The notes below the pieces were generated by a model, which searched no databases, was not told where the DNA came from, and was given only the letters and a program-made list of their open reading frames with translations. This document shows, piece by piece, positions 21,857-32,044 of a DNA stretch of 64,000 bases (position 1 is the stretch's first letter; every line of letters starts with the position of its first letter). This stretch comes from Amyelois transitella (lineage: Eukaryota > Arthropoda > Insecta > Lepidoptera > Pyralidae). The position numbers were made by a program, and so were the translations under genes. Where the stretch lies: NCBI RefSeq assembly GCF_032362555.1, contig NC_083514.1, forward strand, positions 3,705,001 to 3,769,000, in the 5' to 3' direction.

Positions 21857-24689
21857 TCAGAGGGAATTGGTGATGTTCTGGAACAATCGTTTGCCCCACC
21901 ACGTCTCCAGGTCGAAGGGTTTGAAGTCCCGAAGGACCGGGCTTGGCGCTTCGTCTTGGTAGTAGAGGTTAGAGGGCGGCGCGGGGGACGAACTGCCTGA
22001 ACCTTTAAAAATAGAAAGTGCACTAATTGTTTATTTGAATCAACATGTTCTGCACAATTTTTTTTGTCTATATTAAGAAACATTCTTTATTGTTAATTTG
22101 GTATTTTTTTACATGTGATACTTTTCGATTACTAATGTAGGTTAGTAGTTTTGGGACTTTGAGCTTTAGCCAACTTAGTAACCCAGATAAGTTTCTTATC
22201 GTTTATATTAATAAGATATTCCTTATCTTAAAAATATTATGTCAGAAAGTAAAATATTGTTGTACATATGAATGGCAATCAATGCAATAATTTAATACAT
22301 GCATGCATTTTTTAATATAATCACACTGATAGTGTGTTATCAGATTAATCAATCATTCTGAAGACAGTAAGAGAAAAACGATAGTTATGTTTTACTATAG
22401 ATAAGTGTCCTAAATTCTCAGTCAAATCGCCGTGTAAGACTTAAATATAAAGAGGTGTTCTTCCAGTTTTATCGAGATCGATTGCTCTGTCTCCCCCGTA
22501 AGGAATGAAGACGTGATTATATGTATGTAGTAAAATTATAAACAGTAAAATTAGTTGGCAACACTAATTCAATCTAATCAATTTCTACAATTGGTAATTC
22601 TTGTCGGTTGTGACTTCTCCTCTGTGGAGAGGAATCCGGGGTACGCCTGTGACCATGATTCTGGTTTGGGTGAGTTAGGTTTTTACATCAAGTGCGTTTA
22701 CCTCCGCAACCTTTGCAGGGAAACTTATTGGCATTGGAGCTGTTACGAATTCCCTATTTAACCGTAACAGCTATTACACATTTACTTAATATTTACATAA
22801 AATATCTTTCCCGGAGGTGAAGGCAGAGACTACATCTTTTCACTCCCCATGAGCACTGCATACTTCTTTCGCTTCATCCTCATTCATAAATCTATTCAGG
22901 CATTTCGGTTTCTAGAACCCTTGACCTAAATTACTTCCTGAAGTTATTTTGTTGCAGACAATTTACTGACATGTAAATAAGGTTTTTAAAGATTTCCTTT
23001 GTACCAGGCCTCTATTCATATTGTACAGTGGGTAATAACATTGTATAGTTCTATTCTGTTGACTTGTGGAATAGTTATGAACATGTATTGTTATCATTGT
23101 TTGCATGATAAAAAGTGTGTCTTTTGATTGTTCTGATTGGAGACTGAAAAACAATTTTCGAAGGCAGGCATAGTAACATAATATCTATCTACAGTTGATA
23201 AGAAATTTGCCTGTCTTGTTTCTATCGAGTGGGGGGGTAATGTATAAATTTTATTCTCCTTATATAAGTCGCTTTTACCCGTAGTTTCGGTCGCGCAAAT
23301 TTAGCCCCACCTACAAAAGGAACCAACAGGATGCACAACAGCAAGCATAAATAATGCTATATAATATAAAAGCATAAATAATAGTAATGTGTATACGTGC
23401 ATGCTTTACTAGTAACGGGTACTCAGTAACAGGCAGGGCTTGAGTTACCGTTAAACAATTGGTATCATTATTAATGTCAAACTGTGATACAGTTATAAAT
23501 TCAGTACTGTTATGCTGGGTAACGATATTTTTGGCGGTATTTACTTTTATACTCATATTACATTACCAGTAAACTTTACGGCAATAAACGGTAAGAGGTA
23601 TCGTCAAGACTGTTTAACGTTAATTAAAAGGAACGCACGGGGCGCGCGCAGAACGGCCCATCCGTTGCTTTGGTATAGATTTTAATAACGTTAATTCGTA
23701 TCGTTATTCTTAACGTTAATTGATAATGTAATTTAATATCATTATTTAAGCTTATAAGATTACATTACCGATATCACGCCTATAACGGTATCAGTCATAA
23801 CTTTTTGAAAATATCAGTTGTTACCGTTACTTTTAGTGTTAATCTGGTAACAGAAACAAGCCCTGGTAACAGGTGTTACCGTGTGTCCAAAGTTTGAATA
23901 AAATAGAGGAAGAGAAGAGAATAACTTACCATTTGTACTTGTAGGTGTTGACGGCTCACTGTCACCATATGCTGTTTGTGTCCACGCTGAAAAATTACAT
24001 TCACTCATTAATTATTGCTATTCAAATGTATTCTAGTCTGTAATGAACAAGATCTCTCCTCACTTATTTTCTTAGATACAAATTACAGGAAGAGACTACA
24101 TCTTTCCAATTGCTACAATACCTGTATACTTCTTTCGCATAATCCACATTCATAACTCTTTTTATTTTTGTTCTTCATTCTATTGATGGGTAAGGAGTTT
24201 ATTACAACAACATTCACTTGTCAATTAGAAAGGGCAAGACATATGTCTCAAGTTCTTACTTAGTTTGTTTGTTTGTAATATTTTTATTGCACAGAAATTT
24301 ATGCAGTACAAGAAATAGTACATATTCAAAAAAGAAATAAACCACTAGTTTTTAGTTTAGTTGGCCTTGTAAAAAACAATGAATAGGTGAATCTGCAAGA
24401 TCCATTGTTTAAAATAATATTTTAAAATTCAACTAGAGAGCGCCCATTTAAAACAAAAATCCATAATCACCCTTTTCGAAGGGAATTTCCAAAATTTTGT
24501 GTGTGAAAGTGGACATTTCCTAGTTACGATATATCTTTAGCCAAATATCGCTTTTATATATAGGTAGATATTGTACTTACTTTCACTTATATACCTAATA
24601 ATTTCCTCGTGTTGTGGAGTTATCACATGGTGCTGTATTCTCTGGTGGACTGTCTTTTTGCCATTGGAATGAAATACTGGTTTGGGCAT
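21857..24689 (-). CDS. MCRIP-like (MAPK-regulated corepressor-interacting protein) gene
   Basis: Three coding exons, 24581-24689, 23930-23986 and 21857-22002 (minus), join in phase to 103 residues, close to the roughly 100 of MCRIP (FAM195) proteins. The N-terminus MPKPVFHSNGKKT resembles the V-x-x-N-G-K-R-T opening. The block TPQHEEIIRYISETW matches the conserved TP-x-HEE-x-(I/V)-R-(F/Y)-I-x-E-x-W segment. The C-terminus LRDFKPFDLETWWGKRLFQN matches the F-K-P-x-D-L tail. Vertebrate MCRIPs bind the CtBP corepressor under ERK control and associate with RNA granule proteins; a similar role here is inferred. The initiator ATG lies one base after an acceptor (TTTTCAG), so a 5' leader exon exists upstream. 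Confidence 0.85.
22465..22532 (+). repeat. S1 3' end fragment
   Basis: ATTGCTCTGTCTCCCCCGTA, then AAGACGTGATTATATGTATG: the S1 terminus. It lies in the second intron of the MCRIP-like gene. Confidence 0.85.
22600..22730 (+). repeat. S2 repeat copy
   Basis: GACTTCTCCTCTGTGGAGAG, GTGACCATGATTCTGG, TTAGGTTTTTACATCAAG and CTCCGCAACCTTTGCAGG define this S2 copy. Confidence 0.8.
22803..22925 (-). repeat. Diverged RTE 3'-end fragment
   Basis: TTTCCCGGAGGTGAAGGCAG, then ACTTCTTTCGCTTCATCC and CATTCATAAATC, in the orientation of the large RTE copy. Confidence 0.85.
23434..23865. mobile_element. Non-autonomous hAT-like DNA transposon (MITE), 432 bp
   Basis: The element begins CAGGGCTTGAGTTACC and ends with the inverse of CAGGGCTTG. 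It is flanked by identical 8-bp duplications GTAACAGG at 23426-23433 and 23866-23873. A CAGGG-type terminus with an 8-bp target duplication is the hallmark of hAT elements. It has no transposase frame. It lies in the second intron of the MCRIP-like gene. Confidence 0.85.
24085..24165 (-). repeat. Diverged RTE 3'-end fragment
   Basis: GAGACTACATCTTTCCAATT and ACTTCTTTCGCATAATCCAC, then CATTCATAACTCTTTTTA, follow the RTE 3' coding end in reverse. Confidence 0.8.
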
Positions 24690-25160
24690 ACTGAAAATAT
24701 TGTTTAAAAATGTTAATGAAATTACATAAGAGTCATCACTATCCAACTACTAAACTACAACAAAAGTTAAGAACTTACTTAGGGTGCTAATAAAGTGCCG
24801 TTTGCAAGAAAATTGTCCTCACTGTAGAAGGACCTAAGGTCTGATTGTTACCAAGAGTGGAAGGGTTACAATGTGTACTGCTATTGTTATACCACCACAC
24901 AATACAAAGAGGTACCAGATTGGATCATGGTTTAGTAATGATTTTTCATAGAAAAATTTATAACTTTCTTGACAAAATGCAATGTGAAATTATGGTGAAA
25001 CAAGTATGTAATGAGAGAGAGATACCTTGTGACAATGGCATTGAGCCATTATCATTCATTCTTATACATTAGCCAGCCCCCGGCTGAGAGGTTATGTAAA
25101 AACACTAATGAAATTCCCAAACATCACACATTGCATCATTTGGGTCCCTGCGATACGTAC

Positions 25161-25245
25161 TTGATAACTTCTCCATTGTCTGATTCCGAAGACTTTCTGC
25201 TTTGATCCTTTCGACTATCCAGTCTTTCTAAGTTCTGAGATATGC
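25161..25245 (-). other. Candidate upstream exon of the MCRIP-like gene
   Basis: On the minus strand, an 85-nt segment lies between a TTTTCAG acceptor and a GTACGT donor. One frame is open across it (for example ISQNLERLDSRKDQSRK) and leaves two bases that would join the next exon's leading T in frame with the MPKPVF start. It may be a 5' UTR exon or an N-terminal extension. No ATG occurs in that frame, so an exon further right would have to supply one. Confidence 0.4.
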
Positions 25246-26375
25246 CTGAAAATTTTAATAAATCAGAAGGTTACCTCTTACAACAGTACTTAGGAATAAC
25301 ATATCACACTTTCACTAACAGGAGGAAACAAGTAATTACCCCTTCGAGTTTTTGCGAAAATCTTGTTATTAGGCCCTTTTGAGACAGTATACATTTTATA
25401 ATTTAGCTCAGAAATTAAAAAAATAAACGTAAAAAGTCACACACGGATTATGAGACCGATCTGAAACTAGTATTGCCAGTAATATGCTAAATGTATCATC
25501 ATAATAGTAGTTTTGTTTTTGACATTAAATGTCAAAAGTAAAGCACATGAATTTTATGTCTACAATTAATAATGGTAGGTACCTAGTTTCTTGGCTTGCC
25601 TGATGGTTGTTTTTTCTTAAACTTTTTTTTTCTCATTGATGTTTTATCCTGTAGATTAGGATTTTCCATGAAAATCACGACGACGCTCTGTGAAGGGGCA
25701 CGTCATTCGTGAAAGTTAAAAAGCAAAACGTCCTTTCTTTTCTTTCTTTCCACCAGTTCAGTTAACCTTTGAGCTAGAAAGAGTATTATTATAGCTCAAT
25801 AGGGTATAATTGTCTCTCAACGTTCGTGAATAAGGAGGTTTGTTCACGAAGCATAACTCTTTCTAACTTTTCGCTTACCTAAATGATATAAAACGAGATA
25901 TCAAAAGACATATGCATTTTCAATGTTTGCAAGTATAGGGACAAAGTTTCGATGAACTTTATGTACTTGATTGATTGAGAAAATCTTACAAAAAGCCGTC
26001 TTCACTTTTATTCGTCATTTAGGTACATATAAAAGTCATCCAAAATAGATCATAATGTATTGGAAAAAAAACTACACGCAATGCTGATGTGCAGAGTTTT
26101 ATAAAAGAACTATCTGTTCGAGTACTTCTTGAGACTTCTCGAATAAGTACAATAAATCGTAAAATCCATTTTCTTCATTGGCAGATACTTTCGAACAAAT
26201 TAAGTCAAGTCAAATGGGAAAATCAGGCTCTCGGTCGCTCAAAAAATAAAGTATTGAGTTTGACAGTATGTTGTATTTGGTAGTTTTCTGCTAACATGTA
26301 TGGCAATATCATTTTACATTTCGATTTACGCAACATGAAATGTAAAGAATTTCATATGAATAAAATTATTTTATT

Positions 26376-26608
26376 CATTCATTCATATAGCTAGGTCTAT
26401 ATCCCTTGCGGGGCAGACAGAGCCAACAGTCTTGAAAGGCTACCTTTGAGATGAAATTGAGATTCAAGTAGTGACAGGTTGCTAGCCCATCTTCTAAAAT
26501 AAGAATCCCAAAGTTTTTAAGCCTATCCTTTAGTCGCTCTTACGACATCCATGGGAAATGAGATGAAGTTGCCCTATCCTTTTTTATATTGGTGCCGGGA
26601 ACCACACA
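26376..26608 (-). mobile_element. Nearly full-length S1 copy
   Basis: In reverse it reads TATATCCCTTGCGGGGCAGA, GGTTGCTAGCCCATC, TTACGACATCCATGGG and GGTGCCGGGAACCACAC, covering the S1 head to tail with scattered changes. Confidence 0.88.
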
Positions 26609-27719
26609 CTATTGACTATTAATGATTACAAAATTATTAATGATGTTAAAATACCTAACTATGACTTCATGCAGGGTTTATACCTAAATGTTTCATTTGA
26701 TTCCAATACAATACAGAAACGATGCAAAAAAAAAGAAGTTAGTTGGAACTAGCGCTATTTCCGTATCCGATTAAAGGAAGTTGTTTCGAATATGATTCTG
26801 ATGTGTAGAAAAAGAACTTAGATAATTAAAAGTTTTTTTTTTTTGCTGTAGTGTAGATAGATAGCACAGACCATAGAGATAGTTACCATAAGTTTCTTCG
26901 AAATTAACTGTTTGAATTTCTTAATTAGGTACATAGATAAAAAATTACTTGCAGGATGTTATTATATGTTGTAAAATTTTTAGCTCTTCATGCCCTTTCA
27001 TAAGTACCTTAACATTTCACTTAAAGTTTCAGCACTCAAAATACAGAAAAAACCTGCTAAAATCTGTGAGTTGAGTAAAGGTAGGTACTTGATGTTAGGT
27101 ATAATAGCTGTGTTATTATTACTTATGTATAATTTACTCGTTTGTAAATTGTCTGTAATTCTATTCAAGAACAGATAGTTCTAAGTAGGTAGGTACCTAC
27201 CTACCTATTTTATGTTAGTAATTATTGGTACATGCTACCGTAATACATAGTGTGGGAGTGTGGGGTACGTAAGTTTTTTTTTGTTATAAACTACTGCTGT
27301 CTATCTACTTATTAAGATTCTTGATGACAAACATTTATTTTATTTATTTATTCTTTATTGTAACACTTGCAATTCGTAAAGTACCATAGGCGAATCTCAC
27401 AGTCTACAATTAAAAACATTTATTATCATTAATAATAGAATACATATCTACCATATGTACTCACAGATTCTTGATCGACATTGTAAAAATATATTATTAT
27501 AAGCCTCCAATTCAACTCCATGGAATCATATATAAAGGTGGCTATGGTGACAACACTGAGGAAAATGTGACTACAAAAGATAGCGAAGAAAATTAGAATT
27601 GTCCTGAATTATTTACCTAATTAGAAGTAATTATATAATAATAATAATAAATAAGTAAGAAGGTATTATGAAGTTTGGGTTATTCTAAGATTTTTGTCCT
27701 GGTCCTGAAAGGGACTCCA

Positions 27720-27840
27720 AACTTAACCGATGAGCTTCGCGCAACGATTAATGAGTGTAGGTGGATTAATCAAAAAAGTACACAGGGATCGTGGCAAGCG
27801 AAAAGACGAAGTCTCTGCCTGCCCTTAAGAGAAAGTGAAG
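27720..27840 (+). repeat. Diverged RTE 3'-end fragment
   Basis: GATGAGCTTCGCGCAACG, then CAGGGATCGTGGCAAGCG and CGAAGTCTCTGCCTGCCC, follow the RTE C-terminal coding end. Confidence 0.75.
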
Positions 27841-28067
27841 TGAAAAGATCGGAAAGCAAATGGCGGGCAGGACTTTCGCCGTCAAGGAACTTTCACTGCA
27901 GTCATTAAACAGCAAAGTATAGGTACAGCTTGCATCTTAGACCAACATTAATTATGCTTATTTACCAATTGGAAATAAATGGTGCTTAGGAACTGCTAAA
28001 GGTGTAAACCTTTTATAAATGCTGTAAACGTTTTTAAAGGTCATAAGACTGGCAACGTTTAGAAACT

Positions 28068-28130
28068 TTGCCAATCTTTTGGACACTGTTGGCTCTGTCG
28101 GTCCCGGAAGAGAATATGACGTAACAATTG
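28068..28130 (+). repeat. S1 3' fragment
   Basis: GGACACTGTTGGCTCTGTC and a modified tail ending in ATGACGTAAC. Confidence 0.6.
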
Positions 28131-28516
28131 TGTGTAAATCTGTTCTTATTTTTTTTTTAATTATCCTACTCATATCAGGAAACTAAAGAGATTTGTCATT
28201 TGCCTAACGCTTTTTCCTACTGACATACTAATAAATAATCGATTTCCAATAAGTGTGTTGTTATTGTAAACTAAGTATGATTTTTAATGGAGATGAAGCG
28301 ATAACCGGTGGTCCAAATGAGCAAAGTCGTAAAAAATTCCGATAAATAGGAACATTTGCAAAGAGGGTTCAGCTTCAAGTAGGTACCTATATATAGATAA
28401 TAATTATTTCTCTTGCTGTTGACCAAACTGCGTCTACCATGGGGATTGGTGTTCTTCTATGAATACGTTCATTGGACTGCATACCTACGATTTCTTCGTT
28501 TAGTGTCTTTATATAC

Positions 28517-28695
28517 ATAGATACATACATAAAATCACGCCTCCTTCCCGGAGGGGTAGGCAGAGACTACATCTTTCCACTTGCCACGATCTCTGCATAC
28601 TTCCTTCGCTTCCTCTTCATGCAAGCTCAGCGGCTTCGGGTACTCTTTGACTTGACCCTTTACCAGGATGTCCTTAATTTGATCAAGATAAGTTC
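28517..28695 (-). repeat. RTE 3'-end fragment
   Basis: It starts with the ATACATACATAAAATCACGC tail and covers about 55 codons of the RTE C-terminus, with one internal deletion compared with 3324-3500. Confidence 0.92.
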
Positions 28696-29053
28696 TGTCT
28701 CTATATATAAGTACTTAATATTTTTTTGGGATATGAAACTTTTCAATCATTTTTGTGGGAATGTAATATACTTAGGTATAATTAATGGGATGAAAGGTAT
28801 ACCTATCAGGAACCAAAGACAGAAAGCATGTAAGTAGGTACTTATGTTGAACACTCGCCGCAGGCCGAAGAAATCCTGGCTTGACGCTGTTAAAGATGAT
28901 ATGCATGCCAAAGGTCTGGAGAAAGTGGAAATATAAATGTAGGAAAGCGGACCCCAGGCCCCGAACCAATAAGGACGGTGCAATAGAGAATGCGCAAAGA
29001 TGAGAGCGGTTGCGATGGGTGATTTTTTAATCTGTGTAACGTTATAGGTATTA

Positions 29054-29315
29054 AGTAAGTACATACATACTTATGGTCACGTGTATATCCCTTGTGGGGT
29101 AGACAGATTCAACAATCTCGAAAAGACTGATACTGATTCAGCTGTTTGGCTTAATGATAGAATTGAGGTTCAAATAGTGACTGGTTGCTAGCCCATCGCC
29201 TAAAAGAACAATGCCTAGTTTATAAGCATATCCCTTAGTCGCCTTTTACGACATCAATGGGTAAGAGATGGAGTGTTCCTATTCTTTTTTGTATCGGTGC
29301 CGGGAATCATACGGC
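29054..29315 (-). mobile_element. Nearly full-length S1 copy
   Basis: In reverse it contains ATATCCCTTGTGGGGTAGAC, GGTTGCTAGCCCATCGCC, CCCTTAGTCGCCTTTTACGA and GGTGCCGGGAATCATACGG. Confidence 0.88.
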
Positions 29316-29864
29316 TAATTATAAAGTAAGTAGGTATATCAATTTGACTTTTTTCGCTTAGATACTATTATTTTTTTCTAAGTATAAAATACCCTGCCAT
29401 AAAAATGTTCAGCAATTTCGTATCCTTAGTAGGCACCTATTGCACACATTCTACGTAAATCTAGGTTAGATTTAGCAACGGCAAGTATACATAAGTATAG
29501 GTATATATAAGTATAGGTACTTAGCTTAGTTACAGATCCTAAAACATTAGTATTATTCAAGTTGCTCACTTGAATATTAAAAATGAATAGGTAATTATAA
29601 ATTTTATATAGAAGTGGTGTTAACCACACATAGGTACTAAGTACGTAAGTACCTAAGTACTTTGTTTTCTGTGTTGTTACTCCTTACCCCTCTTAATATG
29701 GACAAATCAACAAAAATAAAAGGAAAGAGGCGGGATTTTTGTATGTATAGGTAGATAATAATAATGCTTGCTTACCAATATGAAGCGAGTATTATTAACA
29801 GTACTATTAATACGTCCTGTCTCATATCATGTAAATTACATGAAAAATATTTACTCATCAGGAA

Positions 29865-30030
29865 AAGGCTAATACACTTTGGATTCTACTTTTACGCGAT
29901 GGGCTAGTAACCTGTCACTACTTGAATCTCATATCTTTCATAACGCCAAACGGCTGAACATGGCCTGTCAGTCTCTCAGGACTGTTGGTGCTGTCTACCC
30001 CGTAAGATGGATGGAAGAATGGATGGTTGT
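29865..30030 (+). repeat. S1 repeat copy without head
   Basis: TTTTACGCGATGGGCTAGTA, GGCTGAACATGGCCTGTCAG and GTGCTGTCTACCCCGTAAG, running into an ATGGATGG tail. Confidence 0.85.
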
Positions 30031-30089
30031 ATAATAAAATTCCGGAAAAATGGTACACGGAATTGAATTCCAATACAATTTTAACTTAC

Positions 30090-30181
30090 CTTGGCTCATT
30101 GAAAAAAAAAACATACAGTGCCATTGTAATAGCCCGCTCTAAATTCTTCATAATTTTCGGGATCAATTGAATCATTGCTGT
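30090..30181 (-). other. Orphan exon-like segment (minus)
   Basis: On the minus strand a 92-nt segment lies between ACTTCAG and a GTAAGT donor. One frame is open from acceptor to donor, with a hydrophobic stretch (ERAITMALYVFFF). A second frame reads like acidic protein (SIDPENYEEFRAGYYNGT) up to an alternative GTATGT donor. I cannot tie it to a gene: its outgoing phase does not match 25161-25245. It may be spurious. Confidence 0.25.
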
Positions 30182-30432
30182 CTGAAGTTGCAATTGAACA
30201 TAATAAAGGGAATATTAATGTGATTGCTGGTAGCTGTTCAGACGTGCTCCGGTTTTACCGAAGTGGATCTGGTAGGAACTTATATGAACTAGATGATTTG
30301 AAGCGTCGTCGGTGGTTGAAAAGGTGCTCGTTTAAAAACATGAGATGCTTGTACAGAAGGCAAAGATTCAAATCCTCATCCAGTCATGACTCTTTTCTGA
30401 TTTATGTACGTTATCTGAGTAGAAGCCGATAT

Positions 30433-30545
30433 TTATCTTATTTATTTATTCTTCATTGTAACAATTACAATTTGTAAAGTACAATAGGCGGACTTAAGGC
30501 TAACAGCATTATCTAACAGTTTACCATTGGGTTAAGCCGATATTA
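30433..30545 (+). repeat. Interspersed repeat 3' end (retroelement tail type)
   Basis: TTATTTATTCTTCATTGTAA, then CAATTTGTAAAGTACAATAG and GCGGACTTAAGGCTAACAGC. A related copy lies at 27340-27430. The sequence is typical of an old LINE 3' end read in reverse. The exact family is uncertain. Confidence 0.55.
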
Positions 30546-30584
30546 TTACGAGGAGGGAAAACATGGTGAGGAAAGTTGCACATT

Positions 30585-30725
30585 CAAGCAAGTGGTTGTA
30601 AGTATATAACCAAGATCCTATAAGGGTTAAAAACCACTGCAAGATTGCGGAGATCAGACGGGGTCGTTTCATTTAAAAACCTGACTTAACCGATCCAGAA
30701 TCTTTGCAACGGAAAGTCTAAGTAG
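30585..30725 (-). repeat. S2 repeat copy
   Basis: In reverse it carries TGCAAGATTGCGGAGATCAG and AAACCTGACTTAACCGATCC. Confidence 0.7.
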
Positions 30726-31288
30726 CGGAATGTAAAACAAAGCGAATAGTCTTGTGACCAAATCTATTTTCTAAGTCGATTTTTATGACATCCATCTACA
30801 CAGCGAAACTATAATAGACCCCACAAAGCACACACAGTAATAAAGGCAAAAGAAAATAGATTTCCTCAACGCCTTTCCGGTTGAGTTGCTTTTGAACTTC
30901 CACCAGTTACGTTGCGTGTGCGCATTCATGAAATAAACAATGAGGTGCCGTTAGCAGTTTTTGTTGTGTAAAAAGAAGTATGAGTATCGGAATGGTGGAT
31001 ACATTTTCATTTTTTTCTGGAGTGCGTTTATGACCATTGGTTTCAATAAACAGAACGGAAAACTGTATTAAGACCTCGTATTTTATGATCCAGGGACCTT
31101 GAAATGAAAGGTATATTTAGGTATTTTATTGTATGTTAAAAATATTCGACTATGCTTTTTAATTGGAACAATCAAGACAAAATTTAAATAAATCTACACC
31201 AGAATAAATCTATACGGTTATTACATGAGCGATGATACTTTTTGTAATGGGAAAATATTACAACATGTATGGGATATACATATACTAT

Positions 31289-31343
31289 AGACACAAATAT
31301 GACAGGCCCTATATATTATATAGGGCCTGTCACATTTGTGTCT
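31289..31343. repeat. Near-perfect 27-bp palindrome with 1-nt loop
   Basis: The arms at 31289-31315 and 31317-31343 are reverse complements with one mismatch. The core is GGCCCTATATA and its inverse. No flanking duplication is obvious. Confidence 0.85.
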
Positions 31344-31545
31344 CCAAGTCATACGAGAGAACCGTGACACGTACTAACGATCCACGATGACTCTATAAGG
31401 CCATAAATAATGGGAACGCGTGCCAAATACTTTGTATTATTAGCTGCAACAATACATAATCACAATAGCGTTTCACACCACGGCGCTCGCTCCCAGGTGA
31501 ATGCTAACGGTCCTTGCATAGAGGAAATTAGTCTGACGTTGTTAA

Positions 31546-31700
31546 TACGGGACAAATTACACGGATTGAGCTAGCCTCGAAGTAAGTTCGAGACCTATGT
31601 TATGAGATATTAACTTAAAGACGTATGTAAACTTTTTTATAATACTTTGGAGAAACACCAATACTCCCAAGCCAATCAGAAATAGTAAGGTGCGGGTGAA
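31546..31700 (-). repeat. tRNA-SINE family body fragment
   Basis: It shares TACGGGACAAATTACAC, TAGCCTCGAAGTAAG and CCAATCAGAAA with the fuller copy at 39211-39447 but lacks the tRNA-like head. Confidence 0.75.
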
Positions 31701-31756
31701 GCTGCGGTTAAAAACTATTGTTATTATTAAAAGTCAATATTGAGAAAAGATATTTA

Positions 31757-32040
31757 CCACTAGCTGTGCCCGCGACTTCGTCCGCGTGGAATAGTGATTT
31801 TAGGCATCATTGAAGCCCTCAAGGATGAATAATTATCCCCGTTTTTTCACATTTTCCATTATTTCTTCGCTCATAAAAGTTGCAGCGTGATGTTATATAG
31901 CCTAAGCCTTCCTCGGTAAATGGTCTATGCAACATGAAAAGAATTTTTCAATTCGAACCAGTAGTCGGGAACTACGGGATCAGCGCGTTCAAACAAACAT
32001 ACAAACTCTTCAGCTTTATAATATTAGTATAGATATGTAC
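31757..32040 (+). repeat. Interspersed repeat, GCCCGCGACTTCGTCCGCG family
   Basis: It begins CTAGCTGTGCCCGCGACTTC and ends near ATAATATTAGTATAGAT. Shorter relatives occur at 34800-34820, 38455-38580 and 60370-60400. This is a familiar lepidopteran repeat type; I do not assign a class. Confidence 0.7.
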
Positions 32041-32044
32041 CTAC

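Larger units (their letters stand above)
25300..30085. other. Intergenic stretch with repeats
   Basis: No gene is recognised. It contains S1 copies (26376-26608, 28068-28130, 29054-29315, 29865-30030), RTE tails (27720-27840, 28517-28695), a 3' end of another retroelement family at about 27340-27430 and dense GTAGGTAC words (for example a palindromic run at 27184-27210). The start of the MCRIP-like transcript may lie near 25.7 kb, but I cannot place it. Confidence 0.5.

Noticed and set aside
21803-22083. Gly- and Pro-rich frames on both strands here
   Set aside because: They are other readings of the last MCRIP-like exon, whose true frame ends in ETWWGKRLFQNITNSL.
25590-25675. Minus-strand ATG frame (MENPNLQDKTS...) as the first coding exon of the MCRIP-like gene
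   Set aside because: It reaches a TAG directly before the only donor-like GTACCT, and its phase does not fit the segment at 25161-25245.
27184-27210. Palindromic GTAGGTAC run as a regulatory site
   Set aside because: GTAGGTA words are scattered over the whole window as low-complexity sequence, so this run is not distinctive.
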